From positions 1-29,346 of the forward strand of contig CAYJMF010000059.1 in the NCBI GenBank assembly GCA_964370855.1: DNA of 29,346 nucleotides. Direction: 5' to 3'. The notes below the pieces were generated by a model. The model worked only from the letters and a program-made list of their open reading frames with translations, was not told where the DNA came from and did not search any database. The DNA comes from JAKLKS01 sp964370855. Its GTDB lineage: Bacteria > Planctomycetota > JAJSAM01 > JAKLKS01. Position 1 is the stretch's first letter. Every line of letters starts with the position of its first letter. Of the stretch, positions 29,112 to 29,346 are shown one piece after another. A program made the position numbers and the translations under genes.

Positions 29112-29346
29112 CTACCTCGCCCTGCCCCGACAGTGGGGAGTCCACTCGTTGACATGGCGGAAGCGTCCCTCGTCGGTGGCGGAGAGGGTTCTTTGCGTGG
29201 GGCCCTGGACTCGCCCGGCGATGCCCAGCACCGTCTGGAAGGCAGCGAAGAGGTTGTGCCGCCGGTTGATCCGGTTATGCGGATCTCCGCATGCTCCGCC
29301 CCCGGATGTCTTGGACACGACGTAGGGTGTTGACGCCGGGTGTCCA
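29112..29346 (-). CDS. Unrecognised reverse-strand reading frame, 3' part only
   Basis: On the reverse strand a frame is open from the window edge (29345) to a stop at 29112-29114, about 77 codons. The visible product includes HNRINRRHNLFAAFQTVLG and RTLSATDEGRFRHVNEWTPH, with mostly G/C third positions. I do not recognise a domain. Given the adjacent palindromic element it might be the end of a mobile-element gene, but this is a guess. An internal GTG exists at 29318. The 125 bases between the palindrome and this stop hold nothing I can identify. Confidence 0.3.
   Translation of the reverse strand, partial: GHPASTPYVVSKTSGGGACGDPHNRINRRHNLFAAFQTVLGIAGRVQGPTQRTLSATDEGRFRHVNEWTPHCRGRAR

Noticed and set aside
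29029..29325. A forward 98-codon frame at the right end
   Set aside because: It overlaps the reverse frame at 29112-29346, has no recognisable domain and shows less consistent G/C third positions.
1..29346. CRISPR arrays, rRNA genes or a replication origin
   Set aside because: No regularly spaced direct repeats, no rRNA-like conserved stretches and no DnaA-box clusters were seen on reading either strand.

Overview
The window is very GC-rich DNA from a Gram-negative-type bacterium that makes secreted and outer-surface proteins. The combination of a type IV pilin-like protein, a VIT/von Willebrand A protein, a TMTC-like membrane glycosyltransferase with TPRs, DUF1573-like and cytochrome c554-like proteins, and a giant kinase/sigma-54 activator fits Planctomycetota best. 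Myxococcota or another deep-branching phylum cannot be excluded from sequence reading alone. Almost all real genes show strong G/C in the third codon position, which is how they were separated from the many shadow frames.

Left part (1 to about 12.9 kb, extremely GC-rich). A gene end at 1-129 is followed by a leader with two perfect palindromes, a type IV pilin-like gene (502-1230) and an intrinsic terminator. Next comes a tightly packed six-gene glycan operon (1354-9258): DPM1-like GT2, GT4, polysaccharide flippase, GT2, GT4 and a TMTC-like GT-C/TPR protein. Its last three junctions are 4-base GTGA stop/start overlaps. A palindromic REP/MITE-like element (9261-9366) separates this operon from a convergent VIT-vWA exported protein (complement 9382-11754). 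A divergent small-molecule kinase of the APH/EcKL type follows (11864-12874).

Middle and right part (about 13 to 28.85 kb, visibly lower GC and more relaxed codon use). After a gene-poor kilobase containing stem-loops and a tRNA 3'-half-like sequence, a sigma-54-type promoter (13764-13779) leads a probable operon. It holds two tandem paralogous eight-cysteine secreted proteins, an anchored carboxypeptidase-regulatory-like protein, a DUF1573-like protein, a tetraheme cytochrome c554-like protein and a 1785-residue kinase-AAA-TPR-GAF-sigma-54 activator. A second unit (25529-28847) has a jelly-roll-like secreted protein. It then repeats the same plan behind its own sigma-54-type promoter (26321-26336): eight-cysteine secreted protein, anchored repeat-domain protein, and a MauE-like membrane redox protein. 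A near-identical motif lies upstream of both promoters (13699-13717 and 26234-26253). The most attractive hypothesis is that the giant activator controls both units, forming a signal-responsive system for export of disulfide-containing surface proteins with dedicated redox partners. I cannot assign it to a described system.

The right end holds a tRNA 5'-half-like sequence overlapping the stop of the MauE-like gene, a 41-bp-stem palindromic element (28887-28986), and an unrecognised reverse-strand reading frame running off the edge. Functions are inferred from motifs and family knowledge; no database search was possible.
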